A stretch of 64,000 nucleotides of DNA. Source: Sapria himalayana (taxonomy: Eukaryota; Streptophyta; Magnoliopsida; Malpighiales; Rafflesiaceae). The notes under the pieces were generated by a model. That model searched no databases, was not told the origin of the DNA, and saw only the letters and a list, made by a program, of their open reading frames with translations. The stretch is taken from positions 162,104 through 226,103 of the forward strand of contig JAREIK010002979.1 of NCBI GenBank assembly GCA_029783825.1, read 5' to 3'. Positions 40,301-53,243 of this stretch are shown here, one piece after another (within the stretch, counting starts at the first letter, position 1; the number at the start of each line of letters is the position of its first letter). The position numbers and the translations under genes are program-made.

Positions 40301-40644
40301 CATTGGAGGCAGAATCCTACAGCTAAATTTCAAATAATTTTTTTAAATATTTGAATTGTCGGCCGTAAGCCCGTAATAGGCCTTTGGGGTTGGGGTTGGT
40401 TCAGATTTGGGCCCGCCCAGTTTCTAGATCAGTCAGGCTGAGCCTCACCCCAATGGGGTAGTACGGTATTGGTACCTCAGATCGTACCGAGGTACTGAGC
40501 CAACTTTGCGATGGTACCGTGTAGGGCCAGGCACAGCATGAGGCCCGGTTGGACTCGGCATGACATGGCATGGGCATGGGCACGGGAAATTCCAGTGTCG
40601 TTTCTAGCTATGCATGGAAGGAATCAGCCCATTTGACACCTCTA
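37366..40644 (-). mobile_element. hAT-superfamily DNA transposon, 3.28 kb
   Basis: Terminal inverted repeats TAGAAGTGTCAAATGGG (37366-37382) and CCCATTTGACACCTCTA (40628-40644) match at 16 of 17 positions. They are bounded by 8-bp target duplications, the hAT hallmark. Just inside the ends are GC-rich GGGCCGACCCGGCATG / GGCATGACATGGCATG sequences, which contrast with the AT-rich interior. The interior contains a decayed transposase on the minus strand. Confidence 0.92.
38019..40000 (-). pseudogene. hAT transposase (BED finger to C-terminal dimerisation domain), decayed
   Basis: Reading from 40000: a Ser/Asn-rich N-terminus, then SKKQKTRRNSIFWTQFN, matching the start of a BED zinc finger (TS.VWDHF). 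After broken frames, 39199-38897 gives RKQLELGSLCLYVNLKKN...RYCLNYTYLMLVSCVGYKYVI, equivalent to the LDVxTRWNSTYLML..ALKYR block of Ac/Tam3-like transposases. Around 38230-38150, DIVEALVCMKD and an acidic tail (ADDDPCDSDIDIEVKDDND) match the hAT C-terminal region after the dimerisation domain. The frame ends with a stop at 38019. Multiple stops and frame changes make it non-functional. The start could also be 39938 (MTNTNTN). Confidence 0.82.
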
Positions 40645-40652
40645 ATCCAAAG
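40645..40652. repeat. hAT target-site duplication, right (ATCCAAAG)
   Basis: Partner of 37358-37365, with one mismatch. It continues into AGTGCTTGTTGCAAAA, the reverse complement of TTTTGCAACAAGCACTT at about 32466, confirming the CACTA subterminal context. Confidence 0.82.
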
Positions 40653-41030
40653 TGCTTGTTGCAAAAATTAAAGAGTAAATATTTTTCCTATTAAAATTAG
40701 CAAGAGAAAATTTCTTAGCTAAATTATCGAGGGAAAAATCTTTAGCTAAATTAGCGAAAAAAAAATCTCTAGCTATTTTCATTCCAAAATTATTTTCACA
40801 TTTTTAATTTTTCACATAAAATTTAATTACATATTTTTATAAAAACATGAATTATAACCCATTGTTTATAATTAACAAAAAATAAAATCAATTAATAAAA
40901 TATTTTCATATAATTTGTTACATAGTTAAAATAGGAACCTAACAAAACTTGATTACATCTTATTCTTTATCAATGTATCTAATGACAGTGCATAAAGTAT
41001 AATCTGTTTGTGAAATTTACGTTGCTTTCT
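40653..41030 (-). mobile_element. CACTA 3' subterminal and AT-rich inner region
   Basis: Continues the 3' end interrupted by the hAT: AGCTAAATTA.CGAGGGAAAAATC repeats, then AT-rich sequence, then AATGTATCTA.TGACAGTGCATAAAGTATAATCT (about 40972-41003), the same as 13302-13334. Confidence 0.8.
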
Positions 41031-43674
41031 TGCCCCCACCTCCTCAATATCTACTTACTACTCTAGCACCCGAGGATGTCCCTCCATGGCCATCACCATT
41101 GCATCCTTTAGTTCAAGTCTATATTTCCTTTCCATATCCAACTCCTTCTTCCTTTTATTTTCCAATGCCCTTTTTGTATCTAGCTGCTCTTCCAACAACA
41201 CTTTTTTTAATCTTGTGATCAGTTGCATGTATGTATACTTGTGCATGTATGTGCATTTGTGTGTGTGTGTGTAAACACAGACACATGTACTTTCATGCTA
41301 ATACACATACCATCAAAGTCAAAAAAAGGAAATAATCAAAGGCTTAAAAACACACATATGGCTCTCTCAGGCACGGTCAGCATCTTCTAGTTCTTTGTCC
41401 TTTGGTACTTCATGCAGATAGAGAACATTGGTACACCTGCACATGGAGCATAACATACTACATTTTACAAACCAATAAAGAACACAACACAATGTCACTG
41501 AAAAATAGATAGACTAGTGCATGCAACACCAACTGCCATTTGCAAGAAATTTCATACAACAAGATAATCATGAGCTTATTTTTAAAATACTGAATTAAGA
41601 TTTTCCCAAGATTTCCAATGAACTATCCATCAACATATTCTTCTGTGTTGTTCAGCTTCACGTATCAGCCCATGGTTAATTATAAGAAAGTTAAAAAGGA
41701 GTTTTGTATGGAAATAATATATTTTAAATAAAAATTCCATAATATGATGCTTGTTTTAAAAATATTACCAAACTAGTGCATCTAGAAATAGCATGGCAAA
41801 GGGCATCATTGTTAACGATAATCATTGCCGCGTTATTGAATTTTAAAAATCAAGATCTTCATCAATGTCTTCCTCACTTGATGATGATAGATTTGGGCTT
41901 GAATTCGTGTTGGATTCGTTTCTATTTCAATATTGTATCTTGGCCATATAGATTTCTAAGTGAGCAGCCAAGTTAAGTTGGTGGTTTGATCAAGAGATGA
42001 TGCATAAACTAAAGATGAAAAAGATGAATTTAACTTGATGGTTTTCTCTGGATTGAAATGGAGAAGCTACTTGTGGCAAGAATCCCTTGATTTGTTGAAG
42101 TTGACTGGTTCACTCTAAATCATGATTATAAAAAAACAAATCATTTAATAGAAAGAAATAGATATAGATACATTAGAGTATGACAAGGCCATATTTCATA
42201 TTAAATAAAACAAATAGGTACCTTATCATTGCCCCTCTTTTTATATTTATACTGCTAGAGCCACAACAATAAACTCGAGCAAGCATAACCTACAGAAATG
42301 AACTCATGGTTTCGAACTTGAGTTTCTTTGTCGAGGTTAATGGAGCAATTGGGGCTAGATGTTGTGCTTTTTGTAAGTAATCCAGATTCAATATTTTGCT
42401 AGCCAGAGCCACTCTCACATGTAGATGTTTTGCTCCTACACCCATTTTTCTTCTTTTTAAAAACATCATCAAATGCACGACTAGTGAAATATGAAGTGTT
42501 TTGCACGCTTATATACAATAGTTGACATGACGGTACATATGAATAGTGTGTGGATGTATGTGTTTGTGCCTGCCTTTGTGTGTGTGTAGTTGAGTCATTG
42601 ATGGGTAGTGTATGTGACTGATATATCGCACTAGAGAAATTGAGAGAAAAAAGTAAAAAAAAAGAATCATTTTGCTACTTTAGATTGAGGCTAAGATTCA
42701 GGTTTCCAACTGGAACAGTGACTCGATAAAGTTCCCAAATAATCTCTAGAGAGGGAAAGCTTACTTTACACTTGATGTAAGTTTGGAATGTGGGGATTCT
42801 CATGAGCCATACTCTTCTATCCTTACCGCCTATTCCATTGATCAGACTTTGCATCTCTGTGATAATGTACTCTACAATGTTGTTACCTGCTTACCAACCA
42901 TAATTTGGCCAGATATAATAGACCCATTTAAGATCACCACATATAAAACAACACCTCTACTTGAATAACCATCTATGATGCACTTAAGCTCCATAAATTT
43001 CTGGTCAACATTTACTTTTGAATGTTTCCTTGAAGAGAACAGAGGAAATGTTACTAATCAAACCTATTTCCATTTTCTCCCTCACTCCTCTTACTACACT
43101 CTCTATGCTTGCCACACACTCTCTCTTAATCATGATGTTTCTTTTCTTCATCTCCATCACATGTAAAGCCCTCATCACATCTTTAGTCTTTGTCAGTGTT
43201 TTTAATGGCAAGCTTAAGTTCTTCCCTAATGGTTCAAATTGACTGAAAGAAAGAAATGAAGGAGGAGAAGAGTTGGATGTGGTGAAAGGTTTTATGGATT
43301 CTTATGAATTCCCAAGAACTAGAGTGATATTTTCAGCGGCAGCCATGGCGGTGGATGTACTTCTGGAACAAATATCCATGGATACGGCTTGTTAAACCTT
43401 GTTTTTCACTAAGTTGGATTCCACACTCTCACATTATTCACAATGCCTGCATTTTAAAATTTTTAAAATTTAATAGCTGGCATTCACAACACCACCTTTG
43501 ATTTTTAAAATTCAATAGGGTGCCAATGATCATCGTTTATAATGACACAAATTGCAACGTTGTTTACATACATATTAGTTTGGTAATATTTTTCAAACTA
43601 GCATTTATTTTGGATTTTTTATTTAAAATATATTATTTCCATACAAAACTTATTAGAAAGTGCCAAACAAAATG
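41031..43674 (-). other. CACTA internal region of unknown origin; possible captured gene pieces
   Basis: This region is less AT-rich than its surroundings and lacks TNP2 or second-ORF homology. Minus-strand open stretches look more protein-like than repeat-derived: 41246-41058 is a Lys/Glu-rich helical stretch (KRALENKRKKELDMERKYR); 42478-42290; and 43211-43005 (KDVMRALHVMEMKKRN, SIESVVRGVREKMEIGL). I recognise no domain. They could be exons of a captured host gene, the C-terminal coiled coil of a transposon protein, or chance frames. Confidence 0.4.
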
Positions 43675-45990
43675 GAAATGAAAGTTGAATTAAAACATGC
43701 TGCATGGTATTGAATTTTTGCACACTAGTAGGTTCATATAGGAATCCACCGACACAATGAAACCTAAAAGAAACCATAGAAAAAAAAGAGAAAAAAAATG
43801 CAATTCACAAGATAAGAACACAAGGTTTCTCATGTTTGTATTCCATTCCCCACTTGAGTTTTACAATGACCATCTTCCCAGTCAAGTTGTTAAGAAAAGG
43901 CTTGGGATTAATGGGGATGGTCTGCAATATTCAGTAATAAAAAAACGAATGAACTGTTGTAAATTGCACGTATGCATCAGATATTTATCTACATTTAATT
44001 AAAATGAATAGGCATGTATTTATGAAATATACATGCATACATCATAAATATAAAATAACTATATGTGTCCAAACACACACACGTGCATGCACACATGCAC
44101 ACACTATTTTCCTATCTTCTCATATTTCTTTATCTTGTCCATATATTACACATTTCTAGTTGAACTGAACTATTGATGCATGAAAATAATCATTACCAAA
44201 AAACAATTTTTTTTTCTAATCTACATACCCCACGTGATATAAAATTTATTATTATATTTTTTACTTGAGAAAATTGTAAGAAAACTTTTTTTATGAAAAA
44301 TAAATGAACATTTGAAAGAATATTTGATTGTTGTAAGTATGAATAGTTAATATTTCTTTGATGCATGAGAAATTAAAAGCTGGTTTTATTATAATTCTTG
44401 AAAGAAAAAAATCTATGAATATCTCGTGTACACAAAAAATTGTATCAAACAAGAAAACTTGATTACTACTTCATTGAAATTTTCTTTTAACCTCTCATTA
44501 TCATCATCAATGAAATCTTATCTCAATACTATTTTGAACAAACATTACTCTAACCATTAGAACATGAATTCAATCAACAAGAATACCAAATATACTTCTT
44601 CAGGATGCTTGTCAAATCACGTATCATTATGTTCGAGTAGATGTCTTAACTGCACTCCATTTCCATTATAATAGCCCATCCAGCTTCTCTGCACAACTTC
44701 ATAGTTTCAATGCATTCAATTTGTCACGATGTAATCTGGTTCACCTTGATAAGAAGGGTCTACACCCTATCAAAGCATCCAAATCAAATTAAAAACAAAA
44801 AAAAACAAAAACTTTCACAGCTCAATGCTATGCCAAGCCTGTTACAAACTCATTGAGAAATCAACATCTTGCCTCTTGCTTGTTTTTAAGGTCGTAGAGC
44901 ATCTGATCCGGCTCATAAAATTCAGATTCAGTAACATCCACCCCTATGGGTCACATATGGCATTGATGAAGTAGGAATCGAGGCTTAAACCTTGCGAGCA
45001 ATGATTTCAATAACACACTGTGGGAGTGCGATGGTTTTGATAACATACAGTGAGCATGCAAAGATTTGTATAGAAAACAATGCATGGATAATCATGGTAG
45101 CTAGTGCATAGTGGATGCACTCCTTCTAGGGGTTTACAGCTCTTTCCAACACACACCCCCCTAGAGTTTATCTTTCCGTAGGGTCACTTTTGATACCATG
45201 TAAAACATTAAATCACAAACCATAAAATAAATATAATACACTTGCTGAATAACCTCATATAAACAATGCTCTTATATAACATGTTATTTTTATTAGGGCA
45301 ACTCACAGGATGAATAATCTCTATTACACTCTCAAAGTGTACCTCTGTGTACTAGGCATGCCTCAATGTGTAAGACATGCTTATTCTTCCTCCAAAAAGC
45401 TATCAATAGAACAACGTATCAATTGATAAAGTAGCGAACATGGCACCCAGCAAAACATAAGCAATATCACAAACATCGTGCTCATGAATAAGATAGTTAT
45501 ATATAGTATATATGTACATATAATATTATAGTGTATATGTATATATACTATGTATATATGTACATATATACTACAGCATATATGTACATATATACTATAG
45601 TATATATACATATACACTGCAATATATATAGATGTCCTATATAGATATAGATATAGAATAGCAGATAAGTATTATCCCATTTATATTTCACAAAGAAGAA
45701 ACAAAACATCACTATCAACATTAATAAAGATTGCAAATATTATTTAAATTTTTGAAAATATATCTAAAAACTTTTAGTGGAAAACTTGGAATACAAGTAA
45801 CGAGCTTGGCGCATCAAAGTTTGCACATTGCCTCCCCGCAACTAGAACTCTTCTACTCCAAGGCCTATAAAGGGGTAGCTCTGCCCTACCACCCACTACG
45901 GCACCATGCTCCCATTTAGTTTTTTTAGAATGGGTCTTCCTTCTCCGTGTGCTTGCACCAATGATTTTGATTTCATAGCTTCATTGTATT
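43675..45990 (-). repeat. Duplicated segment, copy B (matches 27109-29430)
   Basis: Direct-orientation paralogue of 27109-29430 over about 2.3 kb with small indels. Here it is contiguous with upstream sequence (AAACAAAATG|GAAATGAAAG), whereas in copy A a CACTA terminus abuts at this exact base. It contains (CA)-rich runs near 44074-44104 and palindromic TATATGTACATATA repeats at 45490-45620. Confidence 0.82.
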
Positions 45991-46680
45991 TGTCCATCAA
46001 CCCTGTAGCTTCTGCTGGCATATAGTTCCTCACTTGGTTCAAAGTAAAGGTCGTCACTTCATTGCATGCATCAATGTAACTACAGAACAATTCAATATGC
46101 ACTCCATAAAAACAATATGCACTCCATAAAAACAATACACTTGCAAAGAAAATAAAAGGAACAAAACATCAAAAATTAGATGTTTTGTCTTCCAAATATA
46201 AAAAAAAGCAAATGGCTACAAAATTTGCAAACTTCATATAGCAGGCATCTTGACTAACCTTCCTCCTAGTTATTCTCACTCCTCTTCTTTTCATGCTCAT
46301 CGGCAGGGGATACATCGATGTGCTAGTTGTGTAGCATGTAGATTTGCACCCGCCACAACCCCATTGATAGCCATAATTCCTCGTTTTCAGCTCGTTGTCA
46401 TCCTTGACACTACGAACATGCAAAGGGGGAGAACAAGCCTGAATGAACTCATTTAATTGAATTTTCATTAGCAATCATTATAGAAATTAACAATTCAATA
46501 GTTTAATTCCACCAATGAACAATAAAAAGTAGTCATAGATCTCAATAGTGACAATGCAGATCTGCACGAAATAAGAGTGTCAAGAACAAACCTATGTCTA
46601 CATGGGACTAGAATTTTTGTGTTCATTCACAACTTTACGAGCTAACATACTATTCCTATCCACCATGAGGAAAAGCCCAT
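45991..46680 (-). other. CACTA internal region with unassigned open stretches
   Basis: Minus-strand open frames at 46135-45896 (IDACNEVTTFTLNQVRNYMPAE, then ATGLMDKYNEAMKSKSL) and 46474-46169 (YGYQWGCGGCKSTCYT, then PLPMSMKRRGVRITRRKVS) have normal-looking amino-acid composition. I cannot name a family with confidence. They are candidates for captured exons. Confidence 0.4.
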
Positions 46681-48115
46681 CCTTTTATATACCTATAATA
46701 GGCTAAAACTCTACCAAAAATATCTGGGCACACACAAACATATTCATAGATATATAAAAATAGTAATTATGGACATAAAAAACATGAATTTGAGTGATAG
46801 TCATACAACTTCAACAAATATCTAAAATATGGCCAGAAATGATGTTTAGAGAGAGTGTGTGCAAAAATAAAATGTTTCAGTAATATAATAGATAATAGAA
46901 GCTTAGCCTTCTTTGATCCTGCTGTGATTGGTAAAGATGAGACCCATCCATAGGAAGGATAGTGGTAATGTCTAAAGGCTTTGAATCAGAATTTTTTTAT
47001 ACCTCTCACATCATATGTCCTACAAAGATTCATGATTAGGTTAATCGGAAAAGCAAAGAACAAAACTAGAATAAAGAAAATGATACCTCCAAAAAAAATC
47101 TCATCTTGTATTGCTATGCATATACAAAAATCAAAAATAATTTAGAAATAATTCTGATACAAAATTATCCTCATTATTAGTTGGTGCATTTGTGCTAGCC
47201 TCTCCTACCTAGTTTGTAGTTGGATCTTGAAATGTTATATGTTGCATCAATGCCACTAATTGTGACTCCATATAGTACATCTGCGGTTGCATTAAATTTT
47301 TAATTTCTTTCATCTCATCATTCATTTTTTTCATCTCACCATTCATTTCTTTAATTTCTTGCATTTCTTCTTTCAAATGAGATATCTGTTATCCTTCCAT
47401 TTCATTTTGGTCTCCATAATTTCAAAACTTTTATTTGTTTCTTTTACTTGTTGTTCAACCAGCTCATCCACCATTATTGTGACAAATAAATTAGAAGCAT
47501 GACTACTACAATAAAATGTTAGTCCCTTCAAGATGATCGGACACTCACTGCTTCTTATGACCTTCTATTGTCTTTAAATAGATAGGATAATAGTCAATTG
47601 GTTGAAGATCCATAGAACCCTCAACTTGTTGAGAAGCAAATGTCACACATTCCTCCATGAATTCTTGTGATAAAATAGAGAAAAATACGATTCTAGATAT
47701 ACATAAAGTAAATATAATGTTTTGTATTCTAAACAACTTTCAAAATTTACTTAGTATCATAAAATTTTATTAATATAATAGATTATTACAGTAATCATCT
47801 AAGACTTTCTGTCAACAATTGATAATCCTTTTCTTTACATGCATATTCCTGAAAATCTTATAAAAATTGGGATCACGACCCAATTCTCTAGCCTATAGTA
47901 TATATTTATTAAGTTAATAAATAACAAATGTTAAAAAATTTTAACAAAATTATAAAAGCATGCACAGATTTGATTTATTTAGACTATTAGGAATAACCAC
48001 TAAATATAAATGTTTTAAATTTTAAAATTGTACCTAATTTTGAGCATGCTCAAGTTCCACCTTTGACCCTCCAGTGTGGCAAGACATTTTTGTACCTAGT
48101 CCTGCTGATCTTTAG
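46681..48115 (-). pseudogene. CACTA second-ORF (PttA/TNP1-like) C-terminal half, decayed, with 3' flank
   Basis: The flank at 46682-47150 begins with TACCTATAATAGGCTAAAACTCTACC, as at 12990 and 14170. The coding remnant (about 48110 to 47150, minus) includes CHTGGSKVELEHAQN (the HTGGS motif), MEECVTFASQQVEGSMDLQPIDYYPIYLKTIEG and a MESQLVALMQHITFQDP tail. The N-terminal half and TNP2 are missing: at about 48115 the sequence jumps to CACTA 5'-end DNA. Stops are present. Confidence 0.8.
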
Positions 48116-49191
48116 AGATAAAAACAAGGTTTTGGCTCTAAAGATTAGCTCGGATTGGGGTTACTTTAGAGATAAAATTAACTCAATTATATAGTTCTTA
48201 TAAATTTCAATAGGGGCGAATATCTCTATATTTATCTTTAAATATCAATTTATTTTCATTTTAAATAATATAAAAAATTAGTACTTTTTTTTATAATTTA
48301 AAATGTTCAAATTTTTTAGTAATTATTTTTAAAAAAAATTTCTTTAGGCATGAAACAATTTTTTATAGTTAAAATAATATTCATATTACTATTTTTTTCA
48401 TTAATTATTATATTTTAATATACAATGAATTATTTAATCTTTTTATTAGTAGAAATTTAATATATGTTTATTTATTTTTTAAAATATCTTTAAAAATTTT
48501 AAAAAGTATAGAATTAATAATTTAATGTTATTGTAATCTTTATTAATAGTTATTGTAGCCTTTATTAAAAGTTATTGTAGTCTTTATTAATATTAAATTT
48601 TTTGTATTTATATATTTTTTAAATTATTTGTTTATAATACCTATTTTTATAAATATAAGAGTAGAATGTGTATTTCAAGGATCGCTCATCAATAGACCAT
48701 TGAATACGTAGCTTTAATATAAAATTAAATAAAATATTAAATAAATAGCATATAAAAAAATTAAATCATTAAATAGTGATGAAAATTATCCCCAGCCCAA
48801 TAGTTAGGGAAAAATCCCTAACTAAATGGATATATTTTGTGAAAAATAAAATTTAAGAAATAATCACTTGCAATAAAATATAAAAAGTAAAAAAAAATTC
48901 ATATATTTATTTAGTGATGGATTTTGTCTCGATCTAATTAGCTAGGGATATACCATCACTAAATCCATCACTAAATTCCACTACTTTTTTTGTGTAGAAT
49001 CTACGAAAATATTAGCAACAAAATATTTCAAACGAACATTTACATCACTAATTCGTCACTAATCTATTGCAAAATTTTAATTTAATGTAAAATCAAAAAT
49101 TCTTTGTTATCCCTAGCTAATCCCTCACCTAATTTGGTTCGGATTTAGCCGTAGTAAATTTCCCTAGCTAAATCGATATTTTATTGTAGTG
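48116..49191 (-). mobile_element. CACTA 5' end with subterminal repeats and terminus
   Basis: Colinear with the outer part of 25240-27108 but shorter. It has the TATTTCAAGGATCGCTCATC block at 48671, TTAGCTAGGGATATACCATC repeats, and TCCCTAGCTAAATCGATATTTTATTGTAGTG at the end. GATA repeat begins at the next base. Confidence 0.87.
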
Positions 49192-52100
49192 CATATAGCT
49201 ATATAGATAGATAAACAAATACATTGATAGATAGATAGATAGAAAAATAGATAGATTGATTGAATGATTGATAGTTAGATAAATATACATATAGATAGAT
49301 AGATTGATTGATTGATTGACAGATTGATAGAAAGATTGATAGATAGATTGATAGACAGATTGATAGTTGATTGATAGAAAGATAGATAGACAGATCGAAA
49401 AACAAATAGATAGAGAGATAGATAGACGGATAGATAGTTAGATAGATAGATAGACAAATTGAAAGATAGAAAGATAGATAGACATATATATAGACAAATA
49501 AATAGGTAGATATATAGATAGGTCAATAGATAGATAGACAAAAGATATATAGACAAATAGATAAAAAGATAGATAGACATATATAGACAGAGTGATAGAC
49601 AAAGTTAGACAAATAGATAGATAGATAGTTAGAAAGATATATAAATAAAGAGATAGACAGATAGACAAATTAATATACAATAGATAGATAGACTGATATT
49701 TAGAAAGATAGACAAATTAATAAACAAATAGATAGATATATAATAGAGAGACCGTTCGATAAATAGATGGACAAATAGATAGACAGACAAATAGATAGAC
49801 AGATTGATAGACTGATTTATAGAAAGATAGATATACTGATATATAGAATACTAGATAGATAGACAAATAATAGATAGATAGATACACAAATAGAATGATT
49901 AAAGATAGATAGACAAATAGATAGATAGATAGATAATAAATAAATAAATATATATATATATATATATAAAGAGTGATAGATAGAGAGATAGAATGATAGA
50001 TAAATCGATAGATAGATAGTTAGATAGACATAGATAGAAAAAAAAGATATGTAGATATATAGTTAGATAGAAAGATAGATTGACAGATTGATAAAAATAT
50101 AGATAGACAAATTGATAGATAGATAAGTAGATAAATAGATAAGAGATAGATTGATAGATTGGATAGATAGATAGATAGATTCTTAAAAAGATTGAAATAT
50201 AGAATGATAGATAGATTGATAAATAAATTTATAAACAAATCGATAGACTGGTAGATATACAATAGATAGATAGATAGACATATTAATAGATAGATAGGTA
50301 GATAGTTAGAATGACAGATAGATATGTAGATAGGTTGTAAGACAAATAGATAGATTGATTAATAGATTGATAGATAGATTGATGATATTTGAGAGAGATT
50401 GTTAGAAATATAGATAGATAGAAAGATAGATAAATAGATAAATAGAAATAGTGTAGATAAATAGATAATAGAAATAGATTAGATAAATAGATAGAGAGAT
50501 AGATAGATAGATAGAAAATAGATAGAAAGATATACAGATAGATAGATATATAGATATATATAATAGATAAAGAGAAAGAGAAAAAATAGATAGATAGATA
50601 GATAGATAGACAAATAGAAAGACATAAATTGACAAATAGATCAATATATTGATTGATAGATAGATAGGTATATAGATAGATAGATAGACAAATAGATAGA
50701 TTTATTTATAGAAAGATAGAGAAATAAATATACATATTTATAGATAGATAAACAAACAGAAAGATAGATAGAGGATATATAGATAGATAGTGATAGATAG
50801 ATAGATTGATTGATGATAGATTGATAGATTGATAGATAGATAAATAGACAACAGATAGAAATGATTGATTGATTGATTGACAGATAGATAATATACAAAT
50901 TGATAGATAGATAGATATATAAAGACTGACAGATTGATAGATAGAATGATAGATATATATACTGATAAATAGTCAGATAAATAAAGAAATAGATAGATAG
51001 ATATATAGATTTAGTGATTATTAATAGATTAATAGATAGATTAATAGAGAGATTTATAGACAGATAAGTAAGTAGACAAATAGATAGAAAGATTGATTGA
51101 TTGCTAGACAGATAGATAGATTGATTGATAGATAAATAAAAAGTTTGATAGAAAGATTGATAAAGTGATTTATAGACAAATTGATAGAAAGATAGATAGA
51201 GAAAAGGATAGACAGATAGAAAGTCATATAGATATTTAGATAGATAAATAGATAGATAGATAGATAGATAAATAGATAATTTGATAGTTAGATAAATTAT
51301 TAGACAGAGAGATAAAGATATATATAGAGATAGATAGACAGATAAATAGATAGATAGATAAATAAATAGATAGATTGATTGATTAATTGATTGACAGTTA
51401 GATTGATTTATTGATTGACTGATTAATAAATAGATTGATAGATTTAGAAATACATATGCAGTTAAATAGTCAAATAGATAGAGAATATATAGGTTATATA
51501 GATAGACAGATAAATAAATAAAATAAATAAATAAATATATTATATATAATATATATATAATATATAGATCTATATATATTAGATTGATAGATAGATTGAT
51601 AAAGAGATTGAAGGAAAGATAGATATACAATAAGATGTTAGATATATAGATAAAAAAATAGATAGCTAGATAGATAGATGGATAATTAGATAGACGGGTT
51701 GATGAAATAGATAGATAGACAAATAGAAAGACATATAGATAAACAAATAGATAGATAGATAGATATATTGATAATAGATAGATAGGTAGATAGATATATA
51801 GATAGATAGATTAATAGATAGATTGATTCAAAGATTGATAGACATATTGATAGATAGATTGATATATAGATTTATTGATAGATTGAAAAATAAAAAGATA
51901 GAAAGATAGATAAATAGATATATAGATAGAGTGTTATACACATTTTTAGACAAATAGATAAAGATATATATAGATATATAGATAGAAGGATAAATAGAGA
52001 GATAGAAAGATAGATATAGAGACATTTAGATAGATAATAGATACAAAGACAGATAAATAGATAGATTAATAGACTAATAGATAGAGAGATAGATAACCAT

Positions 52101-53198
52101 ATATAAGATAATAAGATATACAGATTTAAAGACAAATAGATTGACAGATAGATAAATAGATATATGATAAATAGATAGTATAGATAGATATGTAGATAGA
52201 TAGATAGATAGACAATTTGATAGATAAATAGATAGATAAATAGAGATGATATATAGATAGAAAGATAGATACACAGATACATAGATAGATTGATATACAA
52301 ATTTATAGATTAAATAGTTAGAAAGGTAGATAGATAGATAGATAAAAATATAGATAGATAGATAGATAAAAATATAGATAGATATACGTACATATATATA
52401 TATATAATGACACATAGATAGATAGATTAATACAGAGATTGATACACAGATTGTTAGACAGATTGATAGATAAATTGATAGACAGATAGATAGACATATT
52501 GATAGACAAATAAGTAGATAATTAGATTGTGAGATAGCTTGACACAAAAATAGATAGTTAAATAGACAGACAAATAAATAGACAGATAGAAAGAGAGAGA
52601 GAGAGAGAGATACATAGATAAATATATAGATAGATAGACAGAAATATAGTGATAGATATATTAATAGATAGATAAAAAGATTGACAAATAGAAAGATAGA
52701 ATGATAGATAAATAGAAAGATAGATAGATAGAAAATAGATAGACAGATCATTACATAGAAAGATAGATAAACAAATTGATATATAGTTTCATAGATGATT
52801 GAATGATATAAAGATTTATAAATAAATTGATAGATAGATTAATTGATAATTTCATAGATATGTAGATAGATAAATTTATATACATATAATTAGATAGATA
52901 TATAGATAAATAGAGAGAAAGATAGATTGATTGATTGACAGATAGAAAGATAGATAGATTGATTGATAGATTGATTGATGGAAAAATTTATAGACATATA
53001 GATAGATAGATAGATTGACTAATTTATAGACAGATTAATAGAATTATTTATTGACCGATAGATAGACAAAATGATAGACAGAAATATAGTTCGACATATA
53101 TCAACTAATAAATACATAGATAGATAGATAGTTTGAATGATTATTAGATAGATAGATAAAGATATATATAAATTGATAGATAGATAGATATATAAATA

Positions 53199-53243
<45 letters not shown>

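Larger units (their letters stand above)
37253..49191 (-). mobile_element. CACTA element with both termini (11.9 kb), degenerate, inside GATA array
   Basis: The left end is CACTAAAAGAAAAATC at 37253. The right end is ...CGATATTTTATTGTAGTG at 49191, the reverse complement of CACTACAATAAAATATCG. Left is the 3' side (structure like 32757 inverted) and right is the 5' side (structure like 27108). Flanking trinucleotides are GAT and CAT, a one-base mismatch from the usual 3-bp duplication. Internally it holds a nested hAT (37366-40644), a 5.6-kb stretch without recognised transposon genes (41030-46620), and a fragment of the second ORF, but no TNP2. It cannot have moved itself. Excluding the hAT insertion it is about 8.65 kb. 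Confidence 0.82.
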
